The notes: generated by a model from the sequence alone, not told the origin. A DNA stretch of 64,000 nt from Ottelia alismoides (GCA_037367405.1 JAZKJV010008263.1:186001-250000), one strand, 5' to 3'; shown: positions 45,425-58,600, counted from the first letter of the stretch. Numbers and translations: made by a program.

Positions 45425-48021
45425 TGTTGGACATGTGAGCCCATGGTGAGCCATTATGCAATAGATGTTATTTAAAATATCATTCCTTCATCTGAAATAA
45501 AGAATAATTAATTTGCACAATTGGTATGTTAGTACGATTAGGGTTACGTACCATGGCCATCTTAATGATCATACAACTGTTGATTTAATTGTCAAATCAT
45601 AGAAACTGGTGCTTGGATGAATACCTAAAGAGTTAAGATCCAATACTCATCAAGTACCTTCAAATGATTGTTAAGAGAGGATCTCCAGCTTGAGAATAAA
45701 ACAGTAATTCTTCTCTAAAGGCTGATATCTAACTGACCACTTAATGTAGGTCCTCTGCATAGAATTAGAGATTCGGAGGTTAAAATGTTGACTTAACGAG
45801 ATTGATATAACCAAGACCTATGTCATATGTTGTCACGATATAGGCACACATCCTATGACCGGAGACAGTTGTGTTACTATATGTCTTAGTTTGTACATTT
45901 AGCAAACCACTAAGTTGATGACCTAATAAAGATCTATACAATGGTGTGCTAATATGTATGCAAGGGCATATGAGTAATGTAATCTCTCAAATGGATCAAA
46001 CAGGTTCATTACTTAATCGAAAGACATGAGCTCACTCATGAGATATTGGGAAGGATTAAATTTCATGCACGGTCATCTCCCTTTGGAAGATTGACTGAAT
46101 TTTTAGGTTTGATATATGTTTTGGAAAGTATATGATAAATACCTAGGTATGATATATTCTTTTGGAAAGTATACGATCGATACTGACTCCCGATGACCAA
46201 AAGAGAAACTTAATGATAAAAACCTGAAGGAGACAGTCTAAGTAGATCTAAAACATCGGGTTTATTCTAGGTCTTCTACTATCTAGGATGTACAACTATT
46301 AGGAATACCTAAGGGTGATCTGATCATAAACAATTATATAACCATGAAGCCTCCATTCCGAGGGAGTGATGAAACGGATCTGGATTTTAGTGACTCCTCT
46401 CAACAGAGAAGTGATCTAATCTTGGTTTAAATGTTGGACAATGATCTCAATGTGATTTACCTGCAATGAGAAGATTGGATCTATGGCTTTGATATAATCA
46501 AACATCTATAGGAGGTCCGTAAGATCTGGATTTGAGACGTGATCTCAATATCCAAGTCACTATACGTGGAACAGTACAATCGCCCTGTCCTTAACTCCAA
46601 GTATCTGTCGAGAAAGTGCATTATCCTTTAAAGAGTTCAAGAATTATTTCATTGTTTGTATATGTAACTGCGCATCAAGAAAATTGATAAGTAAATGCGA
46701 TTTAATTATCATGAATGATATGAATTTGGATGATATTATAAGGAGAGTTATAAAAGATAATTAAATGTGATTTAATCATCAAAGATGTGAATAATGTAAA
46801 ATGTGATTCATATTATCTGGGCACATGAGAATACAAATCTGAGATGATTAAATGTGATGTAATTATCATGGATATGAATAATGTGGATAGTACTATCCAT
46901 ATTAATCATATATATATATATATTATAAATGTGATTTATAATATATAAGAGAGAGCTATTTGTAAATAACATTTACTATTTAAATGTTGATGTGAATTGG
47001 ATTCACATTGGACAGTTAATTGAAAATGTAATTTACATTTTATTTTGGGTTGTGTTTATGATTCACAAATTTCCAATGGCATCATTGCAATACCCATAAG
47101 GTAATTATGAATTATTTTGGTGAGATTATTTACAACAAGTGTTGTTGTAATTATTGGAGATAATCATGAGATAATGGTGGCAAGCCACCTTCCTAATGAG
47201 GAGGCTGGACAACCACCGATTTCTATTTGGAATTGGTGGTTGTCCCCTCTTCATATGGTAAGAGGCTAGCATACTTCCTATTATATCCATGGATAATTGA
47301 TTTAATTGAAATTATTTTTTATCAATTATTCAATATATATTTAATTTGATTAAATCAACTATTGTGCTTTTACAAAAAAGATCATAGCCACTGAATGAAA
47401 CACAAATCAATCTCATCAGTTTATTTGTGTTGTCCGTGGATTGAGATCCATGGACTCCCTAACTATTCTATGAGAAGAGGAAACCCTAGCTCTTCTTTAC
47501 ACAATGGAAAATGGGCTCTCCCTCTCTCTCTATACACTATAACTCTCTTTCTCTCTCTCATTGTGGTCATCCACAATGGAGACCTAGAGAGAGTCACCAT
47601 CGACGCAACATCGCTGTTATGTTGTCGGATCGTTTCCTCGTGGATCTCCATCTCCTTAGGTGCACCTCACTCGTGAAGAAGATGTCGGATCTCGTGTAAC
47701 GATATCATGAGATTCGCCACTTGGATCATCAACATGAATTGCGAGGAGCATGCATTCATCAATGCGCTTCCAAGCTTTTCCTTTATTGGATTGAACTTGA
47801 GACGGGAGGTCTCTTCATTTCGAGACTCGATCACAACCACGCTTCAAGATTTAATGCTAAAACTTGTTTATGGTTTAGATGAAACTATCCAAGAAGTGTT
47901 CTTGGATCATGTAGTTTCATCACTTTACCAAGAGGAACTAGTACGACTAGTCACTCTTGATTGCATACGATGTGATCCTCACGCTTCCGTGATGTGCTTA
48001 AGGATTTTCCCATATCCTCCA
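45425..48021 (+). repeat. Copia A 3' LTR
   Basis: 2597 bp starting TGTTGGACATG, ending CATATCCTCCA, followed by the TTTAT duplication. It carries the hairpin array at about 46690-47160 (for example 46921-46943, 46990-47008 and 47023-47041). The frame at 47707-48036 crosses the LTR end and is chance. Confidence 0.9.
46690..47160 (+). repeat. Array of short hairpins, Copia A 3' LTR
   Basis: Includes TATTATAAAT/ATTTATAATA (46921-46943, loop GTG), ATGTGAAT/ATTCACAT (46990-47008, loop TGG) and AAAATGTAA/TTACATTTT (47023-47041, 1-nt loop), plus two related ones with one mismatch near 46690 and 46755. Confidence 0.75.
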
Positions 48022-48026
48022 TTTAT

Positions 48027-48489
48027 CACCAACTAAAATTGACAAGATAATTTAGAATAACCTTACAAACTCCATGTGTGAAGTTGGTGAACTCAAAGGG
48101 TTTGATTTATGTTTGAATTGCGTAAGTTTACTCTACACATTTACGTGCAATGTAGTACAAAAGATCTCCTTGTTATTCATGTTTATTTTGATGCTTTTGA
48201 CTAGTTGGGGGATTTTTTTTCAAACTCTGCCCTTCACTTTCTGGACCTCCATGGACTCACAACCCTCTTGAGTCCAAGTTCACTCACTTCAAAGATGGTC
48301 AAACACCGACCAATCACTTCCTCTCTTCCCTACTCACCAAGGAAGATCTTCACCTTGATGAAGCTGGTTTGAGTCGGCCTCCAAAGAAGCAAATAAGTGA
48401 TAAGGAGCGGAGAGAAGACCCTATGTATAGGAGTTTTGCTTGACTTGCTACATCTGAGCAGTAGATTGCCTTATTCAGAGCTTAAGTAT
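48027..48489 (+). other. Element 3 leader (second part)
   Basis: Sequence between Copia A and the first recognisable gag codons. No independent gene is visible; the frame at 48074-48271 has no recognisable motif. Confidence 0.5.
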
Positions 48490-49660
48490 GACAAAATGAA
48501 TGTAGGGGTTGATGCACCCATGGATGTGGCCTACATCCCCAGAGAGTATAGAATGAAAAATTCCCTGAGTTCTGCAGAGCTAGAGGTTGAATATGAGTTC
48601 AAGCAACAGTTCCTAAATATGTTGTCACACTTTAATGGGAAGGCCCAGGAACCTTATGCATTCCTAAGGGACTTTTATCACATTTGTGCGATCCTTAGGC
48701 ACGTTAGGTTTAGCCCAGATTATATTAGGCTCATGACCCTACCATTTTCCTTGGGGTAAGGCAAAATATTGGTTGAAAAATCTGGTTGTCATGGTGACCA
48801 CCTACAAATAGTACAAGGACATGTTCCTAAAGAAGTTCTACCCTTTGAGTAGAACTAATCATATGATGACACACATCACGAGTTTTTGCAGTCGTCCAAT
48901 GAGTCATTCTATGATACTTGGGAAAGATTAAAGGACATATTGCATAAGTCTCCATGTCATGTTATCGAAGATACCATTCTGGTCTAGTCTCTTTTCAATA
49001 GTCTCAATCTTGAGATGCATGGTTAGATGATTGTTGCCTATGGAGGTAGCTATACGTCATTGGTAGAGAATATCGTCTAAAAGGTATTCGAGAAGATGGC
49101 TAAGACAAGATGCTTACAGATCATAAACAAAGCCTATAAAAAGTCCCCCCTTTCACTCATCTTGAGGGGGGAAAGAAGGTTGTAGTTGCTCTCTCCAAGG
49201 ACTCGATTCCTAGCATGGGAATCATTGATGACAAGATGGCCGTAGTCGAGAGGATTGACAAGAGGATGAATGACCTTGACAATAGTCTTTCTAAGCTTTC
49301 GAAGTAGATGAAGGAGCTAACTGAGAATGCATCTAAGATAAAGATACATGCCATAACCGCATTTGTTACTCTTGTTTTCTGTGTAAACCATGTACAAAGA
49401 AACTGATAGTAGGGCCACCCCAACATTGGGTAGAAGACTAGTCCTACACCTAATCTTGTCAACAACATTCGCCATCAGTTGAGATAGCTTGGGAGGAGCC
49501 TCCTCTAGTATGGGAGGTGAATTCTGTTTGGTACATATAGGATCCTACCAAGCAGAGTATTGTGGGAGATAGACAGTCTTAACAGCGTTCCCAGACATTC
49601 TACAACACTACATTCACCTCAACACCTCATCCTACATAGACTGGTATTGAGCAGGGAATC
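48490..49660 (+). pseudogene. gag: Element 3 gag (broken)
   Basis: The plus-strand frame to 48759 carries the Athila-type Gag domain: FNGKAQEPYAFLRDFYHIC and DYIRLMTLPFSLG. One frame over it continues with KAKYWLKN and FLKKFYPLSRTNHM (48768-48865). Further on, a VNSVWYI segment and RSQTFYNTTF (about 49515-49612) match the INGIW and RSPTFYNAAF landmarks of Element 1's gag. Several stops and frameshifts; no product. Element 4 cuts it off at 49678. The order along the plus strand fits the LTR and primer site at 32-33.7 kb. Confidence 0.85.
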
Positions 49661-49677
49661 TTTGGGGTTTAAATTAT

Positions 49678-52600
49678 TGATGAATTATGCGCAATGTCAT
49701 TGCAACCCTAAAAACCTCTCAACAAAACTTTATTCTTTTTCTCAAGCCAAAATTAAATATAAAAATGTAGCACGAGAAAATGCTATTTAATTTACATGTA
49801 TAGCAACATGAACGAATTCAGGGAGGCTATGTAAAATTGTGAGGGTTATTCTATGCAAAGAAGAATCAATGAAAGAATATATAATTCTTGGGGTTTGGAT
49901 AATTTTCTAATGTTTTTATTATTTTTTCCTGATTTTTTTCACAATTTTAAAACTTTTTTAAGGTTTTTAATTTTTTTAAATTTTAAGGTTTTTTAGATGA
50001 TCAAAATATGAAAATTGGTCGAAAATTAAAACAACATAAAATATGTAAATATGATTTTTTTTTGAATTTTTGGAGAAGCTTTTATAAATTTTAATGATTT
50101 TAAGTGCAAACAAGATGTTTTTAGGTTGTTTTGAATTTTTATAAATAAGAAAAATGATGGAAATGCAATATAAAATAATGGATGCGAGATAGGTGTCACA
50201 TGAGTCTACATTAATTTTTGTGGAATTCTGAGAGGTCTTTTGCTACTTGTTATTTGATTTTAAACAATCAAATTAAATGCAAAAAAAAAATTGGTATAAC
50301 TGCAAATAATTAAACTTTGTAGGTGAATTGATAACAAATAATAAAATTGTAGGGCAATGATGCAAAATTTCCAGAAACTCACGTACTAAGGCACGTGTGC
50401 CCGCCTTAATTGGAACAAAATGTAAATTAATGAATTCAAGGGTCAAAAAAGAAACACAGGAATGCAGAAAATATATTGCAATTTACCCAAATAACACGTG
50501 TCGGGCACGCTCTTAGTTCAAATAGGACTATTTACAAATAAAAAAATAAGGGGTGTAAAATGCAATTATTCAAATCCAGGAATTACAAACTCATGTCCAT
50601 TGGGGACATATTAGTGGATAAACTAAAGACAGAGGGTGCTAATGTAATTTTACCTTTAATATGATGTGGAGGCGTGAGCGGTTCAGATGATCTGAAAATC
50701 CGATCGGATGGTGGAAATTGAAGCATGCATTGAAGGTCACGATCAGATCTTGATCCACGATCAACAACTCAGAATTGGAGCTCACAGATGGCTGATATTG
50801 AATTTGGGGATCCATTCTTGATCTAATGATCCTGAGGTGGTCTAGATGAAGTGTGAAGCAATGGCTCTCCTCGAACTTGAATTGTGTGAATCTCCCTTGT
50901 CAGCCTATGAATATGCTACAAATCAACCTCAAAACATGGCCCAAGTCGTTCCACATTTGATGAACACCTTGGACTGGGGAGATAACACTAGACTAAGATC
51001 TAGAAGGTGATCAAGCTATGCTACTCCAAGAACATATTCTTGTTCTGCTCGCTACTCTTCACGCATTCCCTTGAGCTTCTGAGACCTACAATTGAAGGCT
51101 GATGCTCGGAGGGTTCATCCAGCCAAAAAATTAGGCCCAAGGTGTAGGAAATAATGGATGGAGGAGGGTCCCCAGCGTTAATGGTCGGAGTGGCGACTAC
51201 GATCGTAATCTGAAGCAATCTAGAGATGGGTAGATGGTAGAGAAGGTAGAGAGGAGCCTGGTGAAAGTGATTGTATGGTCGAAATTTAGTTTAGATGATC
51301 GGAGATCCTTCGATCGGGCAAGTCAGAAGTTGAAAGCTATTTACAAATATGAATAATTTAAATGAAAACAAAGCACAAAACAAGATCTAAATTAAAACTG
51401 ACTATCTAAGATACCTACGGATAAGAAACGGGAATAAAGATGCCTCGATCTGTGGTTGGGCGGAGAGGCGGAGGCGTGCGACGGTGCTCGCCGAAGATCT
51501 TGGGTGAATCGCATCCTTCAACCGAAATCTAGAGCTCCAAATCATAGAGCAGCGACTCTGTCAGAATTTTTGTCTTTAGGGATCGATTGTGAGACAAGAA
51601 AATGGTTGGGGACATATTACCTATTAGAGGTGATGGGTTTGTTTTTATAGACAAAGCTTTAGTGGTGTTTGAATTTGAAAGGAGGCATCGATCGAGGCGA
51701 GTTTGTTGGAGCTAAAAAGTGGGCGTGAAAGGAGAGCGAATGCGCATGGGAATCAGAGAAGGAAGAAGAGGGCATTAAGTGGTGCGCATGGGAAAATACT
51801 AGAAGATATGGGTGGAGTGTGATCAAAGGGAGAAGAAGAGCGTGGATGAGGAATTGATCCATGTCAACAAACCTGGGTTGGACAATCAACACACGCATGG
51901 AATACATCTAAAATAGGCTACATGACAAAATTACAATAAAAGGTTAAATAATTCAAAAAAGTGAAAATGAATTAATAAAAATATATATTGTAAATAAAAC
52001 ATGTTAGGAATAATTTAAAGTCAGTTTTTGTGATTTTTAGAGTTATTTACTGGTATATATACCTATTTGATTTTCATTAATGATTTTTTATACATATATA
52101 CATAATTTAATATTGTATTTGTTTACATTAGTTTACAAGGATTTTAATGATAGTTTTATTTGATTTTTATGGCTTAATTTATTAGGCTAATTAAATATGT
52201 ATACATATAATACATACATGTGATACACACACAATATATGCAGGAATTTTTGTTAATTTTGGATTTTGTGAATTTCATTTGTATTTTACATGTGTTAAGT
52301 ACAATATTTATAAGTAATTAAAATTAATTGCAATTAAAACTACACTATTCAAAAATATGTACAATGAAGAAATATAAAAATATAGTGTGTATCTAAAGGT
52401 ATAATATACAATAATACCCCAATTCGCCACATTTCACAACATAACTTATAATTTTATGAAAAGACATACATTTTAAAGATAATTTAATTTGGAGTACAAT
52501 GAAAAGAGAGTTTGATGAATTTGAAATTCATGTGGAGAAGATATTGATCTAGGAAGTTTGTACTTTCGTGGCTTTTGAAGAGTGGTGTATTTTACACAAT

Positions 52601-53039
52601 ATACACCAGTTTTTACTGAAATTATTTTGTTATTTACAAGAGGGTTTTATAAGAAGGAATTATTTGTATTTACAAAATATTTAGGGATGAATAAATATCA
52701 TAGTGCATAATATAGACAAGTGAGGAATATATGCAGGTATCAAGTATATTTTTAGCCTTATCTCCCCCTACTGAATTCCTTGTCGATCAGGTCAAGTCAT
52801 GACCTTCTCTTTGGGGTTTGATTCAGCCTGTATTTATTACATATACAATCTTTTATTTTATTTATTTTATTTATTTTATTTATTTTATTTATTTATTTTA
52901 TGTTAAAAGGTGGTAAATATATAATATTTACACAAAGATGCAGGTTTGTAACAATATAGATTTACTGATATTTACAGGTGTTTTATAAGGTATTTTAAAC
53001 TAAATAAATGAATAAATATTATGAAATACATATTCATCA
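49678..53039 (-). repeat. Element 4 3' LTR
   Basis: 3362 bp; on the plus strand it starts TGATGAATTATGCGC and ends TATTCATCA, followed by TCCCCATGTAC (the decayed polypurine tract), exactly as at Element 1's 3' LTR. The LTR-end block (49811-49833) and stem-loop CATGT/ACATG (49795-49810) are in place. An AT repeat of TTTAT units lies at about 52850-52900. Short frames at 51456 and 51659 are not supported. Confidence 0.8.
49795..49810 (-). other. LTR end stem-loop of Element 4
   Basis: CATGT (49795-49799) and ACATG (49806-49810) pair over a 6-nt loop that reads TGCTAT on the minus strand, close to the CGCTAT loop of LTRs X and Y. Confidence 0.6.
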
Positions 53040-54525
53040 TCCCCATGTACTATACCTTTGCTAGTCCTCTAGCAACCACTTATTTGAAAGAATAAGTGAA
53101 TAAAAGAAAACGAAAGAAAAAATAAAGAACTTAGAATAATATTGAGTATTAAACTTATCTTCATTATACTATGGAGCTCTATCAGACCTTTGGATTATTA
53201 GTATGTTGGAACCTTAATGGGAAATAGATTTAAAACCTGACAACCCTCAAGTTCCACAGGACTCCTATTCAAGTCGTCTCAATGGTCAGATCAGAACAAG
53301 TCTACATATACAAATTCTTATGACTATGAATCTTTACTTGTACAGTGTAAGTGAAATATTGCCCCTCATCTCAAAGGTAGCAAAGAAACAACCTCCATCA
53401 ACAAGGTAACACTAGTCCCCCGGTTTAACGACTCTGTCCTCGAGGAACAGGGATATTCCCTTATATGTTCAAGTGCAACTAGCTCAAGAAGAGGAGATAG
53501 AGAAAAGAATGGACGATAGCTAGTGTAGCTACCTATCCTTAGATGTATGACCAGTGTAGCCAAGTCATCCAGCTACAAGCTCACAAAAATTTGACTTTGA
53601 AGCTCATCTTATTCGACTATACTTGTATATACACTCCGACATGCATTTTACTTTACAATCATGTCTGTTCACTTTTGAAGATTCTACAATTTTTATAATA
53701 TATACAATGGTGTAACATGTACATAAGGAGTTTTTCCTCTTGATCCAGTATACTATCCCACTTTTGAAGCATTATTGCAACCCCACGGCATCTTGTCTTT
53801 AGACCTCAATGCCACTAGACCAGGTTGGAATGCACTACCCTCCCTAGAAGAAGATAGATGTTCCCACTAGTTATTACACAACCGTGTGCTACCCCAAGCC
53901 AAAGAATTTCGCCCCCTCACCACCTCATCCATGAAGAGCTACGTGTAGAGTGCTTGTCCAAGTTAAGCCATGGTCTAGAAGACTCATGTGTGTGTTGTTA
54001 AATATTCTACTTGGACTCATCAAGATGACATGTGAACATAGTTTTGTGGACTCAAAGAATCTAGTCGGTAGGACCTGAAAAGTATTAACTCAAGTTCTTA
54101 TAAAGTTCATATGGAATTTAGTAGATTAAGATCTAACTAAACTCCATTCCTCAATTTTATTCCAGACTAGTTTAAATTTTATTCTGTAAAATGCTCATGC
54201 ATATGCGAAACTTATTATTTTTGTTACTATTAAGGAAAGAAAGAGAAAAGGGTTAATAAAATATATACAAGTTTTTACAAGGATTAGACATGAAGATTTT
54301 ACATACAAGTTTTAGATACAAGTTTTATAAAAACATTTTATATACAAAAATGAATTTTATTTACTGAAAATAGACACACGTGGATTTTAGACGTTTATAT
54401 ACATCCCAATTATATTCTACTTGACAAAATTATTTTACAAAAGTTTTACAAAACCTTATAGCCATTTTATTAATAAAAGTATGAGTTATGGCTAAAATAT
54501 ATATACAATATATATATATATATGA
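53040..54525 (-). other. Element 4 polypurine tract and 3' noncoding region
   Basis: A decayed polypurine tract (53040-53056) is followed by a GCTAG/CTAGC hairpin with TCCT loop (53059-53073), like Element 1. CAGTGTAG-type motifs at about 53521 and 53551 repeat Element 1's pair with similar spacing, and a GTCCTC hairpin lies near 53432-53448. No coding frame on the minus strand matches an envelope. Confidence 0.65.
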
Positions 54526-55000
54526 CACCCCCTATACTTAGCTCGAACTATGTCCTCATAGTGATCAAAGAGCTACAAACGAAGACATAACTCTCGTGTC
54601 AAATATAGAAAAGTGAAAAGAATAATATACAACAACAACATAAAGAATATACTATGAAAATAGAAGACGATGATACCCTATATACTTAGGATCAAATAAT
54701 CCTAAGTATAAAAGATTGTATAAAGAGGGAAAATCGAGGAATATGATGAACAACCCAACGGCTTGACTTGTCCTCCCCCATACTTATAATAAAATATACC
54801 TAAGTATAGAAAAATAACATTAACAACTTGAAGGACAAAAAACAAATAAAAACATATAAAGATGGTATAAACAACATTACTCCCCTATACTTATGGTAAG
54901 GGATACCTATGTATAAGAAACAACAAGAGTAACGAATAGGAACAACTCAAATCATTCATCTACCCTATACTTATGATAGAGTACAACTTAAGTATAACAC
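54526..55000 (-). repeat. Array of polypurine-tract plus stem-loop units, Element 4
   Basis: Five copies of a CCCTATACTTA-like core at about 54529, 54676, 54776, 54881 and 54963, each followed by an inverted repeat. Best: TATACTTAGGAT (54681-54692) with ATCCTAAGTATA (54699-54710), 12 perfect pairs over 6 nt. First: ACTATG/CATAGT over TCCT (54547-54562). Last: TATACTTA/TAAGTATA (about 54967-54996). Spacing is roughly 80-150 bp. Stems survive although the adjacent pol is full of stops. Confidence 0.85.
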
Positions 55001-55079
55001 ACACTCAGAAAAGAGGTGAACGATAAAAATGGAAGAAGAAAGAATGAAATGAAAGGATATGTACAAGAGAAGGTCAGCT

Positions 55080-56190
55080 CATGCATCAGATGCAAAGGAT
55101 GTCAAAAAATCATCATCTGATACCACAAATACAGAATCAACTACGGACATGAATGTATTATGATATAGATATGGCTTCAGCAATAGTCCGTTCACGACAA
55201 ATGGTTGTGCGTCAGATGACAACCCAAATACTTAGCATCACATATCCAAACCTTCTGATCATGGGAAAAATATTCCTTCGAATGTGTATATCATGCCAAC
55301 GATTGACTTTCTCCTTATACTTGAGTGATTTATTGTATACAAAATCTTCGAATTCCAATAATCTATTTTAATCCAACTTCCTATTCTTTCTTGCCTTCTC
55401 ATAATCAAGATTGCATACACAGAGTGTCCATAAAGATTTGTGAATAAATTCACTCGTAGGTAGCAAGGCTTTCCATACACTAATCAGAAGGGAGACATAC
55501 CCAACGGTGATTTGTACGTTGTCCCATAGGCCAATATAACTAATTAAAGTATCTGAGGCTAGTTCTTCCTATGTAGATGTACACATTTTTGTAATGTAAT
55601 CTTGATCTCCCTATTTGAAATTTTAGCCAAGCCATTAGTTTGTGGGTGGTAAGGAGACGCAACCACGTGCTCAATGGCGTACTCCTTTACAAATTTTTTG
55701 ACTTCTCTATTAATGAAATGGCCGCCTCCATCTAAAATGAGTATCTTCGGAATCCTATACTACGCATTAATATGGTCCTTTAGAAGGGAAGGTGATGTAC
55801 GACTATCAGCGGCTCGGGTGGGGATAGACTCTATCCATCAAGCAGGATATACTGATATATCTGATTGATAAGAAATGGGGCCATGAAGTCTATGCTCTAA
55901 GCATCAAAAACCTTGGAAATCTGTATATATCTCAGGGGTATGGTATCTTTGAATCCAACGATTCATCCCATCTTCTAACAATCAGTACTTCCTCGAACAT
56001 ACTCTATAGCATCCTTAAATAATTAACCACCATAGTCCACTCTATAAAATCTTAGTTGTCGTGTTCTTCCCCAAATGATACCCACAAGATTATAGTTTGT
56101 GACAATACTCAAGTACACTAGTGTATTCCTCCTGAGTAATGCACCTTCTCCAGTTACAATCCGTACCCTTACAAATAGCTACGGATCATC
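55080..56190 (-). pseudogene. pol: Element 4 pol: integrase remnant
   Basis: Minus-strand pieces match Element 1's integrase: YGKPCYLRVNLFTNLYG (from about 55477), and near 55560-55740 the segment for the second catalytic Asp and the HPQTNG-like region. The HHCC region lies near 55990-56160. Stops and frameshifts throughout. Confidence 0.75.
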
Positions 56191-56193
56191 CCA

Positions 56194-57720
56194 TTAGTAA
56201 TAATGAATCTTAAACAAAAAACTGTCTACCTTGCACTCTGTATAATGTTGTGGAACCTTCTTGGAGACAAGATAATACACAATATCATCATACCATGGGA
56301 GTGAGGCCACAAATAAAATTTTCTCATCTGGATAGGTCTCAGAAATAGGTATCATGCTTTTCTCAGAGGCCTCTACATCTGTAATGCAGGAAAGTTGATA
56401 TGCCACAACATTCTTGACTCCAAGTTTATCTCAAATCTCTTAATCAAATTCATGGAGAAGATAATCCATCTGATAAGGCATGGTTTGGCATCCTTCTTTA
56501 CCTGTAAGTATCGTATGGCAGTGTGATGCGTGTACAGAATAACATGGTAACCAAGTAGGTAATATCTGAATTTCTATAGCCCAAACGCAATAGCTAACAT
56601 ATCCTTTTCTGTAACTATTAATTTCGATGCTCTTCATCTATAGTCTTGCTAGCATAGTATATAGAAAACGGTAGCTCATCACTCCTCTATCCTAACAGCT
56701 TCAACTGTGAAATCTGAGGCGTCTGTCATGATCTTAAAAGGAGGAGACCAATCGAGTGGCTATAAGACATGAGAACTAGTAGCCATATCTTTCATTCGAT
56801 TGAATGCAAGGAGGACTTTCTCATCAACAACAAACTCACTCTCCTTGCATAGAATCTCAGTTAAAGGTCTAGCGATCTTGCTGAATTCATTAATGAGTCA
56901 CCTATAGAATCCTACGTGTTCCAGAAATCACATCAACCACTTCAAGTTTTGTGGTTGCTCAAGCTTGGATATCACATCAATCATAGCAGGGTTGACCTCC
57001 ATCTCATATTTGGAGATGAAGTGGTTGAGTACAATTCCATTATTCACCATAAAGTGACTATTCTCCCGCGAGAGCACTAGGTTTACCTCACAGCAACATT
57101 GAAGGACTCGGTCTAAATGAATATACATGTGTCGAAACTATCGAAGTAGATCGAGAATTCATACATGAAGACCTCTAGAAAGCTACCCACCATGTCGGCA
57201 AAAACGGACAACATACACCTTTGAAATGTAGTGGGGGTGTTATACAAACAAAGGGCATCTGTCTAAAGGCATATGTGCCAAACAGACAAGTGAAAGTAGT
57301 TTCTTCCTGATCCTTAGGAGCGATAGCAACCTGGTTATATCTCAAGTAACCATCCAAGAAACAAAAGAACTCTTTCCATGCCAACCTCTCAATAATATGA
57401 TCTATAAAGTACAGCGGAAAGTGATCCTTCTTGGTAGCTGAGTTCAGGTGCTAGTAATATACATAGACATGACATGAAGTAGGTACGTAAGTCGGAATCT
57501 CCTCACAACGATCGTTCTTTATGAAAGTAATCCTTGATTTCTTCGAGACCACATGTAAAGGACTTACTGATTTGGAATATGAATTGGGATATATCAAGCC
57601 AGCACGACACCATTTTTTGATCTCCTTCATGATAACCTCCTTAGATTTGAATTTAAACAGCGGCGACATTCACGGGAAGGTTTACAATCATCCTCTAGGT
57701 AGATATGATGCGAGCACAAA
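56194..57720 (-). pseudogene. pol: Element 4 pol: reverse transcriptase and RNase H remnant
   Basis: From high to low coordinates: KEIKKWCRAGLIYP (about 57630), FFCFLDGYLRYNQVAI (about 57365), MPFVCI, an FMYEF stretch near 57160 in place of FMDDF, VLQCCCEVNLVLSRENSHFM (about 57105), MTDASDF of RNase H (about 56725) and DDIVYYLVSKKVP (about 56285). RT catalytic Asp-Asp is lost and stops are frequent. Confidence 0.85.
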
Positions 57721-58600
57721 GCTGGACTAATTTCACGAAGATCTGATACACTCCATCCTATGACCTTGCGGTTTCTCTCAACAACCTCTAGCACACGAGA
57801 TTCTTGTTCATCAGTCAATTCTGAGATGAGGATGATCGGAAACATTTCGGAGGACCTGCAAGGAAGGCATATTTCAATGTTGAAGGTAAAACCATGAGCT
57901 CAGGTGGAGTCTGAATTGGCTTTTTGATGACCTCTATAAATTTACTTGTAGAAGGAATATGATCTGCCCTATGTGTACGATCCTCCATGGTTACTAACTG
58001 CTCACTATATCGAATCTCAGATAGATCTACAATGAATGATCTTTGCTTAAAAAGGAGTAACTCTTCGGGGTGTTTAGAATTATGTGTAATATCATAAACT
58101 AATAGCTTAAATACCTCACCAATAATCTCAGAGAGATGTCTTCTCATCAGTGCATAACTCAGGAAACTCAGCATATGGTTCATATATATATATATATACA
58201 CACACACTTCAGAATTCTCGGAACGAGGCATTTCATTAGTAGTCTCAGAAAGATGTGTCAAAGGAATATCACTAGGTACCTCCAAAAATTACGATGGATC
58301 CTCAGAATTTAGCTCAAAGTGCCCATCACCAAACACATCAATATGATCAAAAAGGGAATCCATGGCGACCGAGCTTTCCTAAAGGTCATTTTGGGAGAGG
58401 AACTCTTGGGTGTCTATGAAATCGGTAAAAAGATCAGACTCTCTAAATTTTGCAAGAAAATTACAGTCCTCAAGATCTGTTGTAACTGTTTGTTTCTCAT
58501 CTGTTGTTGTTGGTTGCTATGTTGGTCTAGGATCATAGATCGTCTCATTTTTTTCCTTGTCACTCCATGAGTGAAAGATGATCTCTCCAGTACCATAATC
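57721..58600 (-). pseudogene. pol: Element 4 pol: protease-RT linker remnant
   Basis: The frame 57815-58285 ends with LPSTLKYAFLAGPP, matching PPTLKYAFLNGP just before RT in Element 1; the adjoining frame has ELTDEQESRVLEVVERNRK and SPALCSHHIYLEDD. The rest is acidic and poorly conserved. A TA/CA microsatellite (58184-58208) has grown inside it. Confidence 0.7.

Larger units (their letters stand above)
34907..48021 (+). mobile_element. Copia element A (Tork/TAR-like) with a nested solo LTR
   Basis: 5' LTR 34907-37467, tRNA-iMet primer site, decayed gag-pol, nested solo LTR 42678-45318, last internal bases with polypurine tract, 3' LTR 45425-48021. TTTAT at 34902-34906 and 48022-48026 is an exact target duplication, pairing the first and third LTRs as one insertion. 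The first and third LTRs are also much more alike than either is to the middle one (compare 36590-36740 with 47145-47290). It lies inside Element 3's leader. The Tork/TAR-like assignment rests on remnant motifs and is tentative. Confidence 0.9.

Noticed and set aside
34907..48021. Tandem Copia array made by unequal recombination
   Set aside because: The middle LTR is the outlier in sequence and has its own near-matching flanks, which fits a nested solo LTR better.
47707..48036. 109-residue frame at the end of Copia A's 3' LTR
   Set aside because: It crosses the LTR end and target duplication, and the homologous parts of the other LTRs are not open.
52850..52900. TTTAT-unit tract as a CRISPR-like or satellite array
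   Set aside because: Simple low-complexity AT repeat without spacers; no satellite monomer pattern.
58184..58208. TA/CA dinucleotide run as a functional site
   Set aside because: Ordinary microsatellite within dead coding sequence; similar short TA runs occur at 46911 and 54507.
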